A stretch of 64,000 nt of DNA from Saprospiraceae bacterium. GTDB taxonomy: Bacteria; Bacteroidota; Bacteroidia; Chitinophagales; Saprospiraceae. Both the position numbers and the translations under genes were made by a program. Below, in pieces: positions 56,599 through 64,000 of this stretch. Location: the NCBI GenBank assembly GCA_016717105.1, contig JADKGF010000014.1:17501-81500 (forward strand), read 5' to 3'. The notes beneath the pieces were generated by a model. It searched no databases and had not been told where the DNA came from. It worked only from the letters and a program-made list of their open reading frames with translations. How positions within the stretch are numbered: the first letter of the stretch is position 1; the number at the start of each line of letters is the position of its first letter.

Positions 56599-56656
56599 TT
56601 TTCACCTTTGTGGAGCCTGAACCATAACCATCACAGATGAGCCACATGATACATAA
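56599..56656 (+). repeat. 58-bp perfect direct repeat, copy 2 (live upp start)
   Basis: Identical to 52973-53030. It covers the leader and the first codons of the intact upp gene, so this is the functional copy. TTCACCTTTG in it resembles a -7 promoter box (one base off TAnnTTTG). Confidence 0.95.
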
Positions 56657-57296
56657 TCTTTCTTCGCAAAATACCATTGCAAATCATTACCTTGCACAGC
56701 TTCGTGATGTCAATGTCCAGAACAACAGACTCCTATTTCGCAAGAATATGGAGCGATTGGGCAATATCTTTGCTTACGAAATCAGTAAATTATTGCCATA
56801 TAATCAAGTGGACGTAGAGACACCGCTTGGTATTGCCAAAACCAATCTCTCGGATTCAAAAATAATTCTCTGCACAATCCTCAGAGCAGGTCTGCCATTG
56901 CATCAGGGATTGTTGGATTATTTTGATGAAGCTGGAAATGCTTTTGTGGCAGCATACCGCAAAACTCATAAAGATGGGACCTTTGAGATCAGTCTCGAAT
57001 ACATCACTTGTCCTGATCTGACCGATGCCACTCTCATCATTTCCGATCCGATGTTGGCTACTGGATCTTCCATCCAAAAGACCATCGAGTCATTGGAAGA
57101 ATATGGGCAGTATTCCCAACTGCACATCGTTTCTATCATAGCATCATCGTACGGTGTGAAGCAGATGCGCCGCTTATTTCCAAAAGCGCACTTGTGGATG
57201 GCTGCTGAAGATGACGAACTTACCGCAAAATCGTACATCGTACCGGGCTTAGGTGATGCAGGTGATTTGGCTTTTGGCAAAAAATTACAGGAGTAA
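56637..57296 (+). CDS. upp: Uracil phosphoribosyltransferase
   Basis: 219 residues. It salvages uracil to UMP with PRPP in the cytoplasm. The PRPP-binding loop is 'LIISDPMLATGSSIQKTIES' and the uracil-binding region is near the C-terminus ('YIVPGLGDAGDLAFGKK', the G-x-G-D-A-G-D motif). 'LCTILRAGLPLHQGLLDYF' is the conserved dimer/activation loop. The ATG at 56637 lies within the 58-bp repeat; a second Met three codons later is an alternative start. The repeated leader upstream of the TonB region has no coding body. Confidence 0.95.
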   Translation: MSHMIHNLSSQNTIANHYLAQLRDVNVQNNRLLFRKNMERLGNIFAYEISKLLPYNQVDVETPLGIAKTNLSDSKIILCTILRAGLPLHQGLLDYFDEAGNAFVAAYRKTHKDGTFEISLEYITCPDLTDATLIISDPMLATGSSIQKTIESLEEYGQYSQLHIVSIIASSYGVKQMRRLFPKAHLWMAAEDDELTAKSYIVPGLGDAGDLAFGKKLQE

Positions 57297-57381
57297 TTTT
57301 AAAATTCTTTGCAATAATACTAAACGAATCAAAAGCCAAGATTACATTTTAGGATTTCAAAAATTCATAATTTAAGAGAAA

Positions 57382-57925
57382 ATGGCACTTAAAATAAAAT
57401 GGAATGCACCAGTTGTACTCACTTTTGCTTTGATTTGCACTAGTGTTTATGTTGCGGATAAGTTTTTGATGGGTGCGTTGATGCCATTTTTTACTGTCTA
57501 TCCTTCGATGAATTGGTCCAATCCGCTATCATTATTGAGCTTGGTGACGCATTGCATAGGCCATGCCAATTTGGAACATTTACTGGGCAATCTGACATTT
57601 ATCTTACTGCTTGGCCCTATCATAGAAGAAAAATACGGCTCATCAAAGCTGATCTACATGATGCTTATTACCTCACTCGTCACGGGCCTTATCAATGTCT
57701 TTTTTTTCGATACAGGGCTGATGGGCGCAAGTGGCATAGTATTTATGATGATCTTATTGGTATCGTTTACCAATGTATCTGCTGGTGAGATTCCCATCAC
57801 CTTTATCTTGGTCGCCATCCTATTTGTAGGCAAAGAATTCCTGCAAAAGGTGAAGTCAATCAAAGCCCACGAGCTTTGGCGGTATCTGTGGCAGCATCTT
57901 TGGGTTCAATGGAGCGAGGAAATAG
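57382..57925 (+). CDS. Rhomboid-family intramembrane serine protease, frame broken near the 3' end
   Basis: Six-helix rhomboid: N-terminal helix (~11-35), 'HCIGHANLEHLLGNLTFILL' (loop/helix 2), 'GPIIEEKYGS', and the catalytic Ser in 'GLMGASGIVFMM' (G-x-S-G). As written the frame runs to 57960 with an unnatural Trp-rich tail. Removing one T from the T3 at 57875-57877 gives 'SIKAHELGGICGSIFGFNGA' and a stop at 57923-57925, where the His is the second catalytic residue. About 181 residues. Rhomboids cleave membrane proteins within the bilayer; the substrate is unknown. Confidence 0.8.
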
Positions 57926-57992
57926 GAATGAAACTTTATACAATTTCTAAGATTCAATAATATTTCACATACACCTCGAAATACATTTTATA

Positions 57993-58021
57993 TTGATTGT
58001 AAAATTGATATCGTATTTTTG
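57993..58021 (+). promoter_or_regulatory. Promoter of thrA
   Basis: TTG (57993-57995), 18 bases, then TATTTTTG (58014-58021), an exact TAnnTTTG element. The ATG lies 25 bases downstream at 58047. I see no attenuator-like leader peptide. Confidence 0.55.
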
Positions 58022-58046
58022 CGGCCATTTTAAATAATTTTTCAGC

Positions 58047-60495
58047 ATGCGTATATTAAAATTTGGCGGATCATCCGTTGCCAATGCAGATCGGATTCAA
58101 CAGATTTTTTCAATCATCCAACCTAGAATCTCATCTGGTGAAAAAATGGCCATTGTTTTCTCAGCATTCGGTGGCGTCACAGATATGCTTATAGAAATGA
58201 GTGTATTGGCCAGCCAAGGCAAAAAGAAATATCAACTACTTTTTCAACAATTTACAGAGAGACATAATCTGGCCGCAAAAGAACTTTTGAGCAAGGTTTT
58301 AATATGATCTTACCATTGCTCAACGAAAATCATGACACATTGCTCGACTTACTAAAAGGCATATTTTTGGTCAGAGAAGCGTCACCCGTACGATGGATTA
58401 TGTTTTAAGCTTCGGAGAGCGAAATTCTAATTTTATTATTTCAAAAGCTTTTACTGAGAAAGGCTTGGATTCCGTATATCTCGATGCGCGCAACATTATT
58501 AAAACCAACAAAGATTTTGGCGCTGCTAAGGTAAATTTTAAATTGACAGATAAGGCTATTGTCGATTACTTTGCTGAGCACAATCATAGTTTGCAGATAG
58601 TGACTGGATTTATAGGATCTGATGTAGGTGGATTGACGACAACATTGGGTCGTGGTGGATCTGATTATACTGCAGCCATACTCGCAGGCGCATTGGACGC
58701 TGAAGTGTTAGAGATATGGACAGATGTAGATGGTGTCCTTACTTGTGATCCACGCAAGGTCAAACAAGCTTTTACCATACCGCAACTTAGCTATGCCGAG
58801 GCAATGGAGATGTCGCATTTCGGGGCCAAAGTTATCTATCCGCCTACAATCCAGCCAGCTTTGCGAAAAGGCATTCCTATTTATATCAAAAATACCTTTA
58901 ATCCAGGTTTTATTGGTACTAGAATCCATAAAGAACACGACGCTACATTCAAATCCACCATCAAAGGAATCAGTTCTTTGGGTAATTTATCCCTAATTCG
59001 TCTTCAAGGTAGTGGCATGATGGGCGTACCAGGTGTTTCTGGAAGATTATTTACAGCTTTGGGTAAAGAAAAAATCAATGTTATCCTCATCACACAAGCA
59101 TCCTCAGAGCATTCTATAAGTATTGCAGTCTCTGACAAGGAAGCCAAAAGCGCCATAGAAGCCATCAGTGAAGAATTCGGTAAAGAAATAGAAGATGGAC
59201 TGATCGAAAATGTAAAAGCAGAAAATGACCTTTGTGTGGTGGCTATCATCGGTGAACAAATGAAAAATGTGCCTGGTGTAGCTGGAAGGCTTTTCGAAGG
59301 TCTAGGCAAAAACGGTATTAATGTCATCGCCATAGCACAAGGTAGCTCTGAGTTGAACATCTCCTTTGTGATCAATAAAAGTGATGAAGGCAAAGCACTG
59401 AATGCGATTCACGATTCATTTTTCTTATCAGATACCAAACGTATCCATGTGTTTATGATCGGTGCTGGCCTCATCGGTGGTACGCTTTTGCAGCAAATGG
59501 AAGAACAGAAGGATATACTTCGAGCGCAAAATGGATTGGAGATCAAGGTGTGCGGTATAGCCAATACCAAAAAAATGGTTTTTGATGAAAATGGTATCCA
59601 ATTGTCCGATTGGAAAAATATACTTACATCAAGTAATGAGTCTTCAGACCCAAAATTATTTGTGGACAGAATGATTTCTATGAACTTAGCCAATACGATT
59701 TTTATCGATAACACAGCTGATACACAGATACCTGATTTATATAAAAAAATATTTGAAGCCAGTATTTCTGTTGCTACACCCAATAAGATTGCCGCTTCAT
59801 CAGTTTATGACAACTATCTGTCTCTTAAGCAATTGGCACGAAAGCACAATGTAGAATTTCTTTTCGAAACCAATGTAGGTGCTGGGCTACCCGTCATTTC
59901 CACCATGAGAAATCTGATACATAGCGGAGACAGAATCATCAAAATAGAGGCTGTACTTTCGGGTTCGGTATCATTCATTTTCAATAATTTTGATGGTACT
60001 AAGCCATTCAGTCAGTTGGTAAATGAAGCCAAAGAATTGGGTTATACAGAGCCAGATCCAAGGGATGATTTATCTGGTGCCGATGTCAAAAGAAAGATCA
60101 CCATCTTGGCACGAGAAGCTGGCTATGCCGTCAACACTGATGAAGTAAGTATAAATCCTATTTTGCCGGATAACTGTATGCAAGCAACAAGTGTGGATGC
60201 GTTTTTTACAATATTAAAGCAAGAAGATGCCTATTTCAACGAAATGCTGACTAAGGCAAGACAAGCTGGTGGATCGCTCCGATTTATTGCGAAAGCAGAA
60301 AATGGAAAAGTATCTTGTGGCGTAGAAACCGTGACTACAGATAGTCCATTCTACAACCTTGGTGGCAGTGACAATATGATTGTATTCACTACTCAGCGAT
60401 ACAAGCAGCGACCATTGGTAGTGCGTGGTCCAGGTGCAGGCGCCGAAGTCACCGCTGCTGGGATATTTGCCGAGATTATTAGTGCAGGTAGCTAA
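58047..60495 (+). CDS. thrA: Bifunctional aspartokinase/homoserine dehydrogenase, frame broken twice
   Basis: Aspartokinase phosphorylates aspartate; the C-terminal homoserine dehydrogenase reduces aspartate semialdehyde for Thr, Met and Ile synthesis. Three frames join with one base added in the T4 at 58297-58300 ('LLSKVFNMILPLL') and one in the C3 at 58385-58387 ('REASPRTMDYVLSFGE'). The repaired length of ~816 aa equals a typical ThrA. Motifs: 'ILKFGGSSVANADRI' start, 'TTLGRGGSDYTAAIL' and 'EIWTDVDGVLTCDPRKV' (kinase), two ACT parts ('VPGVSGRLFTALG', 'VPGVAGRLFEGLG') for feedback binding, and 'FMIGAGLIGGTLLQQM' plus 'TNVGAGLPVISTMRNLI' (dehydrogenase). Confidence 0.93.
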
Positions 60496-60513
60496 GAATT
60501 ACACTTTTCGTTC

Positions 60514-61929
60514 TTACTCCTTGATTTCTATTTCTTGACCAGGTGACGGAATGTCTATCATGCCCATACCCTGCTCGATGAGAAATTGTTTGAAATTGAG
60601 TTGTGTTTCTGGCTCACCATGGACCAAAAAAATCTTCTTGACATTGCCTTTTTGATTATAAATGAAATCTCGCATCTCATCTCTATCGCCGTGCGCAGAG
60701 AAGGAATCCATGATTTTCACTTCGGCTCTTACTATTTTTTCTTCATCAAAAATATTGATCGTTTTGGCACCTGTCCGCAAGACACCACCAGGTGTTTCGG
60801 GTGAGCAATATCCTACGATAAGAAATGTATTATTTGGATTTTCGATGTTATTGAACAAGTGATGTTTTACTCTACCCGCATTCATCATACCAGAAGCTGA
60901 GATGATAATACATGGCTCCTTCGTAAAATTGAGTGCTTTTGAATCTTCTACATCCTTAATATACACCAGGTTACTGAATCCAAATGGATTGCTATCTACT
61001 GAAAGATATTCATTGGTCTCTTTGTCAAAACACTCTGGATGCAATCCAAAAATATGGGTAACATTTACGGCCAATGGGCTATCGACATATATTTTTATCT
61101 TTGGTAAGAGGCCGGCAGTTTCCATCTTGTCTAGCATATAGACGATCTCTTGCGTACGTCCGAGACTAAATGCAGGAATGATGAGCTTGCCCTTTTTCTC
61201 CACACATGCCTTTTTTATCACTTCCAAAAACTGGGCTGATTGTTCGGGACCTGATTCGTGTAGGCGATCACCATAAGTGGATTCACAAATCAAATAATCG
61301 ACCATCGGCATAGGTACTGGATCACGGAGAATAGGTCTATCAGGTCTTCCGATATCTCCTGTAAATCCGATAATGGTTTCCTTTCCGTTTTCATTGATTT
61401 TCAATGTGACCGATGCACTGCCTAAAATATGTCCTGCATCCCGAAACATGACTTGCACATTTGGATGAATTTGTTCCCACACATCATAAGGATGACCTTC
61501 AAATCGAATCATAGCAGGTGCCACATCTTCACCTATATACAAGGGCTCACGAAGCTTTTCCTTTGCTTTTTTGCGTTTTTTTAATACTTTTTCGTTGTGC
61601 CAGGTCACATCCATCTCTTGGATTTTGGCACTATCAAGTAGCATGACAGCACAAAGACTTCGAGTAGCATGAGTAGAATGAATCGGCCCTTTGTACCCAT
61701 CTTTTACCAATTTGGGCAATCTACCACAATGATCTATATGGGCATGAGAAAGTACCACACAATCTATTTCTATTGGCTTGAAGTACCAGTGATTGTTCCA
61801 ATCCCAAATATTAGTGCCTTTGCCTTGAAAAAGTCCGCAATCAAGCAGGATCTTGTATCCATTGTCCAGCTCAATAAGGTGTGAACTACCCGTCACAAAC
61901 TGTGCTGCTCCGCAAAATCTGATTTTCAT
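60514..61929 (-). CDS. Beta-CASP metallo-beta-lactamase-fold RNase-like hydrolase
   Basis: 471 residues. The MBL metal ligands are 'LSHAHIDHCGRLPKLV' (H-x-H-x-D-H), 'RDAGHILGSASVTL' and 'ESTYGDRLH'. The beta-CASP cap follows ('LIIPAFSLGRTQEIVYML', 'IISASGMMNAGRVKHHL'), then the C-terminal RNA-specificity part 'IMDSFSAHGDRDE' and 'IFLVHGEPETQLNF'. This architecture is shared with CPSF73/YSH1-type ribonucleases. It most likely cleaves RNA, though bacterial family members are poorly studied. It is convergent with thrA, 18 bases apart. Confidence 0.9.
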   Translation of the reverse strand: MKIRFCGAAQFVTGSSHLIELDNGYKILLDCGLFQGKGTNIWDWNNHWYFKPIEIDCVVLSHAHIDHCGRLPKLVKDGYKGPIHSTHATRSLCAVMLLDSAKIQEMDVTWHNEKVLKKRKKAKEKLREPLYIGEDVAPAMIRFEGHPYDVWEQIHPNVQVMFRDAGHILGSASVTLKINENGKETIIGFTGDIGRPDRPILRDPVPMPMVDYLICESTYGDRLHESGPEQSAQFLEVIKKACVEKKGKLIIPAFSLGRTQEIVYMLDKMETAGLLPKIKIYVDSPLAVNVTHIFGLHPECFDKETNEYLSVDSNPFGFSNLVYIKDVEDSKALNFTKEPCIIISASGMMNAGRVKHHLFNNIENPNNTFLIVGYCSPETPGGVLRTGAKTINIFDEEKIVRAEVKIMDSFSAHGDRDEMRDFIYNQKGNVKKIFLVHGEPETQLNFKQFLIEQGMGMIDIPSPGQEIEIKE

Positions 61930-62006
61930 TATTATAAAACTTTAGGCAATGATAAGCAATCTTGGGTAAATAACCAATATTACAACTTTCAAATCAAAGA
62001 ATCCCT

Positions 62007-62858
62007 TCAAACTGTAAGTAAATATAAAGCATCATTTACCTTTCCTTCTGCTATTAATTCGGAAGCCATTTGGTGTTTTTCTGCTTCAGATATATTTTTG
62101 ATGTCATCTGCGGTGAGATTTGTTTCTGATAATTCTGGCACTTTTGTCAATGCAGCTAAAGTTGCTATTTCATTTCCAGTAAGGATCTTACTTTCTCTGA
62201 TTGACTTGGGCAATCCGTCAAATCCTAATGGAATCGCCGTCACCGATTGATAAATTTCTGATACGGCATCACCACTAGCTCGGACATAGTAATTGCGACC
62301 CATACGGCCCATCAAGTCCAGTTTGTGTGGATCCAAGCGATCATCATGGATGACGGATTCCGCTACAGCGATCATGGTTACTTCGCAAATGATGAGATGG
62401 CCTGCTCCGCCATGTTCTCCTAGTTCGATGATGTCTTTGACCTTACATTCCATATTGACAGGTGACTCTAGTACACGAGGTGCTGCTACTGTTTCTGATG
62501 GCTCAGGTGTGAGTCCTACTTTTCCAAATTCACTAACTTCAGAAGGAAACTCTACCGATGCCAAGGACATTTGTCGTACGATGGAATATGGGACTACATT
62601 GACAACACACTCTTTATTGACCCGTACATTGTGCAGCGTATCTTTGGTTGTATTGTCAGAAACACGTCTATTGGACGAAAAAACTACGATAGGTGGATTG
62701 GACGAAAATGCATTAAAAAAGCTGTAAGGCGCTAGGTTTTGTACGCCATTTTCGTCGAGTGTACTGACAAAAGCAATCGGTCGTGGTGCCACAGCTCCGA
62801 TGATATATTGGTGTAGGTCTTTGGTTGGTATTTGTCCAGGGATTATTTTGCGCTTCAT
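62007..62858 (-). CDS. Flavin reductase-like FMN-binding protein
   Basis: 283 residues from the ATG at 62858. The flavin reductase-like split-barrel domain shows 'GAVAPRPIAFVSTLDENGVQ', 'NLAPYSFFNAFSSNPPIVVF' and 'NKECVVNVVPYSIVRQMSLA', the FMN-binding signature. A C-terminal helical extension of ~50 residues ('LTADDIKNISEAEKHQMASE') is unassigned. The partner oxygenase is unknown. The frame opens 8 codons earlier (at 62882), but TAATTTTG, a possible promoter, lies at 62880-62887, favouring the shorter start. Confidence 0.85.
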   Translation of the reverse strand: MKRKIIPGQIPTKDLHQYIIGAVAPRPIAFVSTLDENGVQNLAPYSFFNAFSSNPPIVVFSSNRRVSDNTTKDTLHNVRVNKECVVNVVPYSIVRQMSLASVEFPSEVSEFGKVGLTPEPSETVAAPRVLESPVNMECKVKDIIELGEHGGAGHLIICEVTMIAVAESVIHDDRLDPHKLDLMGRMGRNYYVRASGDAVSEIYQSVTAIPLGFDGLPKSIRESKILTGNEIATLAALTKVPELSETNLTADDIKNISEAEKHQMASELIAEGKVNDALYLLTV

Positions 62859-63204
62859 GGTTTCGGTATTTTTGAAGTGCAAAATTACGGAAAGAATGCG
62901 AGATATTTATAAAAGCTGAATGGGTAAAGTTAGGAGAAGTATTTGGGTTGAAGATATGGAAAACAATACTTTACAACATTGAATTACTATAAAATCATGG
63001 ACTACCAAAAAAATCCTAAAATAGAAGTTAAGAAAATTGCGATAATTTTACTAGAATATGTAAATTTGTAACATTGTTCTTGTAAAAAATAGATAACAGT
63101 GAGAAGTATCCATTTTTCTTTTTAAATAATATTTGATTAAAGAAATAAAGATAAAAAATGGATAGACAAAACGCAAATAAATTTAAATAATCAAACAAAG
63201 CATA
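62859..63204. other. AT-rich divergent intergenic region
   Basis: About 340 AT-rich bases between the flavin reductase and a lipoprotein gene. Beyond a possible -7 element at 62880-62887 on the minus strand, I see no gene, repeat or hairpin in it. Confidence 0.4.
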
Positions 63205-63744
63205 ATGAAGCTACTTTATAATCTAATTTGTATTGCTTTAATGTTTTCAATATCATGTACTCATAAAAGCAAAGGGTCAATTTTGACTAAAAATCAACTT
63301 GACCCAATTATGGAAGAAGAAATCGATGATGCGGATTTAGAACAAGAAGTGAATAGTGCAAGGAAATTAGCAATGGACTTATTGGATATTGAATTAGCTA
63401 ATCAATTGGGATTACATGAAGTTTATTTACATGAAGAACCATTAGCCATTAATTTTACTCATGAGAATGGCAATCTTTTATCATTTGAAGCGGTAAACAT
63501 AGATAATTCTAATATTGAAAAATATTTATTATCAGACCTAGATTCAAATTATAAAATTCAAGACTTAAATATAGGCAATCGAATTATAAAATATACAATA
63601 GATAATTCAGGCCAAAAGTCAATAATTACATCTATATTATCATGTAATAAAACTGGTAAGATCATCAAAATGAAATTATTTTTTAAAGGTAATGCAGGTA
63701 ATTTATTAGAAGAATATTCGAAATTAATGTTGTGTAATAACTAA
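63205..63744 (+). CDS. Putative lipoprotein of unknown function
   Basis: 179 residues. Lipobox-like signal 'ALMFSISCTHKSKG' (Cys ~18). The mature part is acidic ('MEEEIDDADLEQEVNSA') then beta-rich ('LAINFTHENGNLLSF', 'GNRIIKYTIDNSGQKSI'). I recognise no family. Composition is more AT-rich than the upstream core genes, as for other small lipoproteins in this window. Confidence 0.6.
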   Translation: MKLLYNLICIALMFSISCTHKSKGSILTKNQLDPIMEEEIDDADLEQEVNSARKLAMDLLDIELANQLGLHEVYLHEEPLAINFTHENGNLLSFEAVNIDNSNIEKYLLSDLDSNYKIQDLNIGNRIIKYTIDNSGQKSIITSILSCNKTGKIIKMKLFFKGNAGNLLEEYSKLMLCNN

Positions 63745-63915
63745 GATAATGGAAACTTAATTAATTGAAATCGAATATGTAAGTTCGGATTAGTGAATAT
63801 TGTAAAATGTATAATATTTCTTGAATCCTTAGATTATTTATACAATTTAGCTGTTATCAAAATAGTTCTAATAATGTAGGATTTAGATTTTAGTTTGCAA
63901 TAAAACATTTAAAAA

Positions 63916-64000
63916 ATGGCACGTAAAAATTATTTAGCAATACTAATTCTGTTAGCATTTAATACATTAACTTTAGTATCTCAAGATCTACGAAAATACT
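63916..64000 (+). CDS. Start of an exported protein, 3' end outside window
   Basis: 28 codons are visible: 'MARKNYLAILILLAFNTLTL' then 'VSQDLRKY'. This is a signal peptide with cleavage probable after 'VSQ', the common Bacteroidota ending of secreted proteins. The body lies beyond the window, so nothing more can be said. Confidence 0.5.
   Translation, partial: MARKNYLAILILLAFNTLTLVSQDLRKY

Noticed and set aside
1..64000. tRNA, rRNA and CRISPR arrays
   Set aside because: Read on both strands by eye, I saw no cloverleaf with a GTTCRANTC arm, no rRNA-like stretch and no regularly spaced repeats. A dedicated tRNA or repeat search could still find a missed one.

Overview
The window looks like a piece of a Bacteroidota chromosome, most plausibly from a Saprospiraceae-like lineage. 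Evidence: low-GC DNA; several promoters of the Bacteroidota type (TTG, about 17-20 nt, TAnnTTTG) with few clear Shine-Dalgarno sites; secreted proteins ending in type IX secretion (T9SS) type A sorting domains or gliding-associated type B domains; a TonB receptor/DUF4249 lipoprotein pair; a Reg_prop/Y_Y_Y sensor kinase; and many small lipoproteins. The genus cannot be fixed from the sequence. I saw no rRNA, tRNA, CRISPR array or transposase.

Layout. 1-5.5 kb: an OmpA-type gene cut by the window edge, pdxA with a LysE-type exporter, two membrane proteins and a conserved Bacteroidota protein. 6-11 kb: a tight same-strand unit of a small Cys/Pro-rich protein, a caspase/CHAT-like protein, a sensor histidine kinase and a LuxR-type regulator. 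This is the best candidate here for an undescribed system. 11.3-19.5 kb: two short secreted peptides sharing one leader, a PhcB-like methyltransferase, an exported barrel-like protein and a giant modular secreted protein ending in a strong terminator. 19.6-22.3 kb: a PadR/PspC module with a likely operator. 22.3-35.3 kb: housekeeping (LMW phosphatase, SNF2 helicase, glycosyltransferase, RNase G, a 31-aa basic protein, TPR protein, HU, YicC, guanylate kinase, ApaG, IscA/IscU/IscS). 35.3-41.4 kb: CNNM/CorC protein, LptC, a T9SS type B protein, a glycosyltransferase and a methyltransferase. 41.5-46.8 kb: small lipoproteins, a TlpA-like thioredoxin between two DUF6624-type proteins, a short Cys-containing peptide and a RelE/ParE toxin-antitoxin pair. 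47-52.6 kb: ParE with a DUF3820 protein, then DUF4249/TonB receptor. 53-56.6 kb: broken T9SS genes bracketed by a perfect 58-bp direct repeat that includes the start of upp. 56.6-64 kb: upp, rhomboid protease, fused aspartokinase/homoserine dehydrogenase, beta-CASP hydrolase, flavin reductase, a lipoprotein and the start of one more exported protein.

A striking property of the window is that about ten genes, including the normally essential guanylate kinase, are interrupted by single-base indels (about 16 in 64 kb), mostly in short homopolymers. Repairing one base each time restores a family-typical protein. I read this mainly as residual sequencing error, so these genes are annotated at their full, repaired extent with the break positions given.
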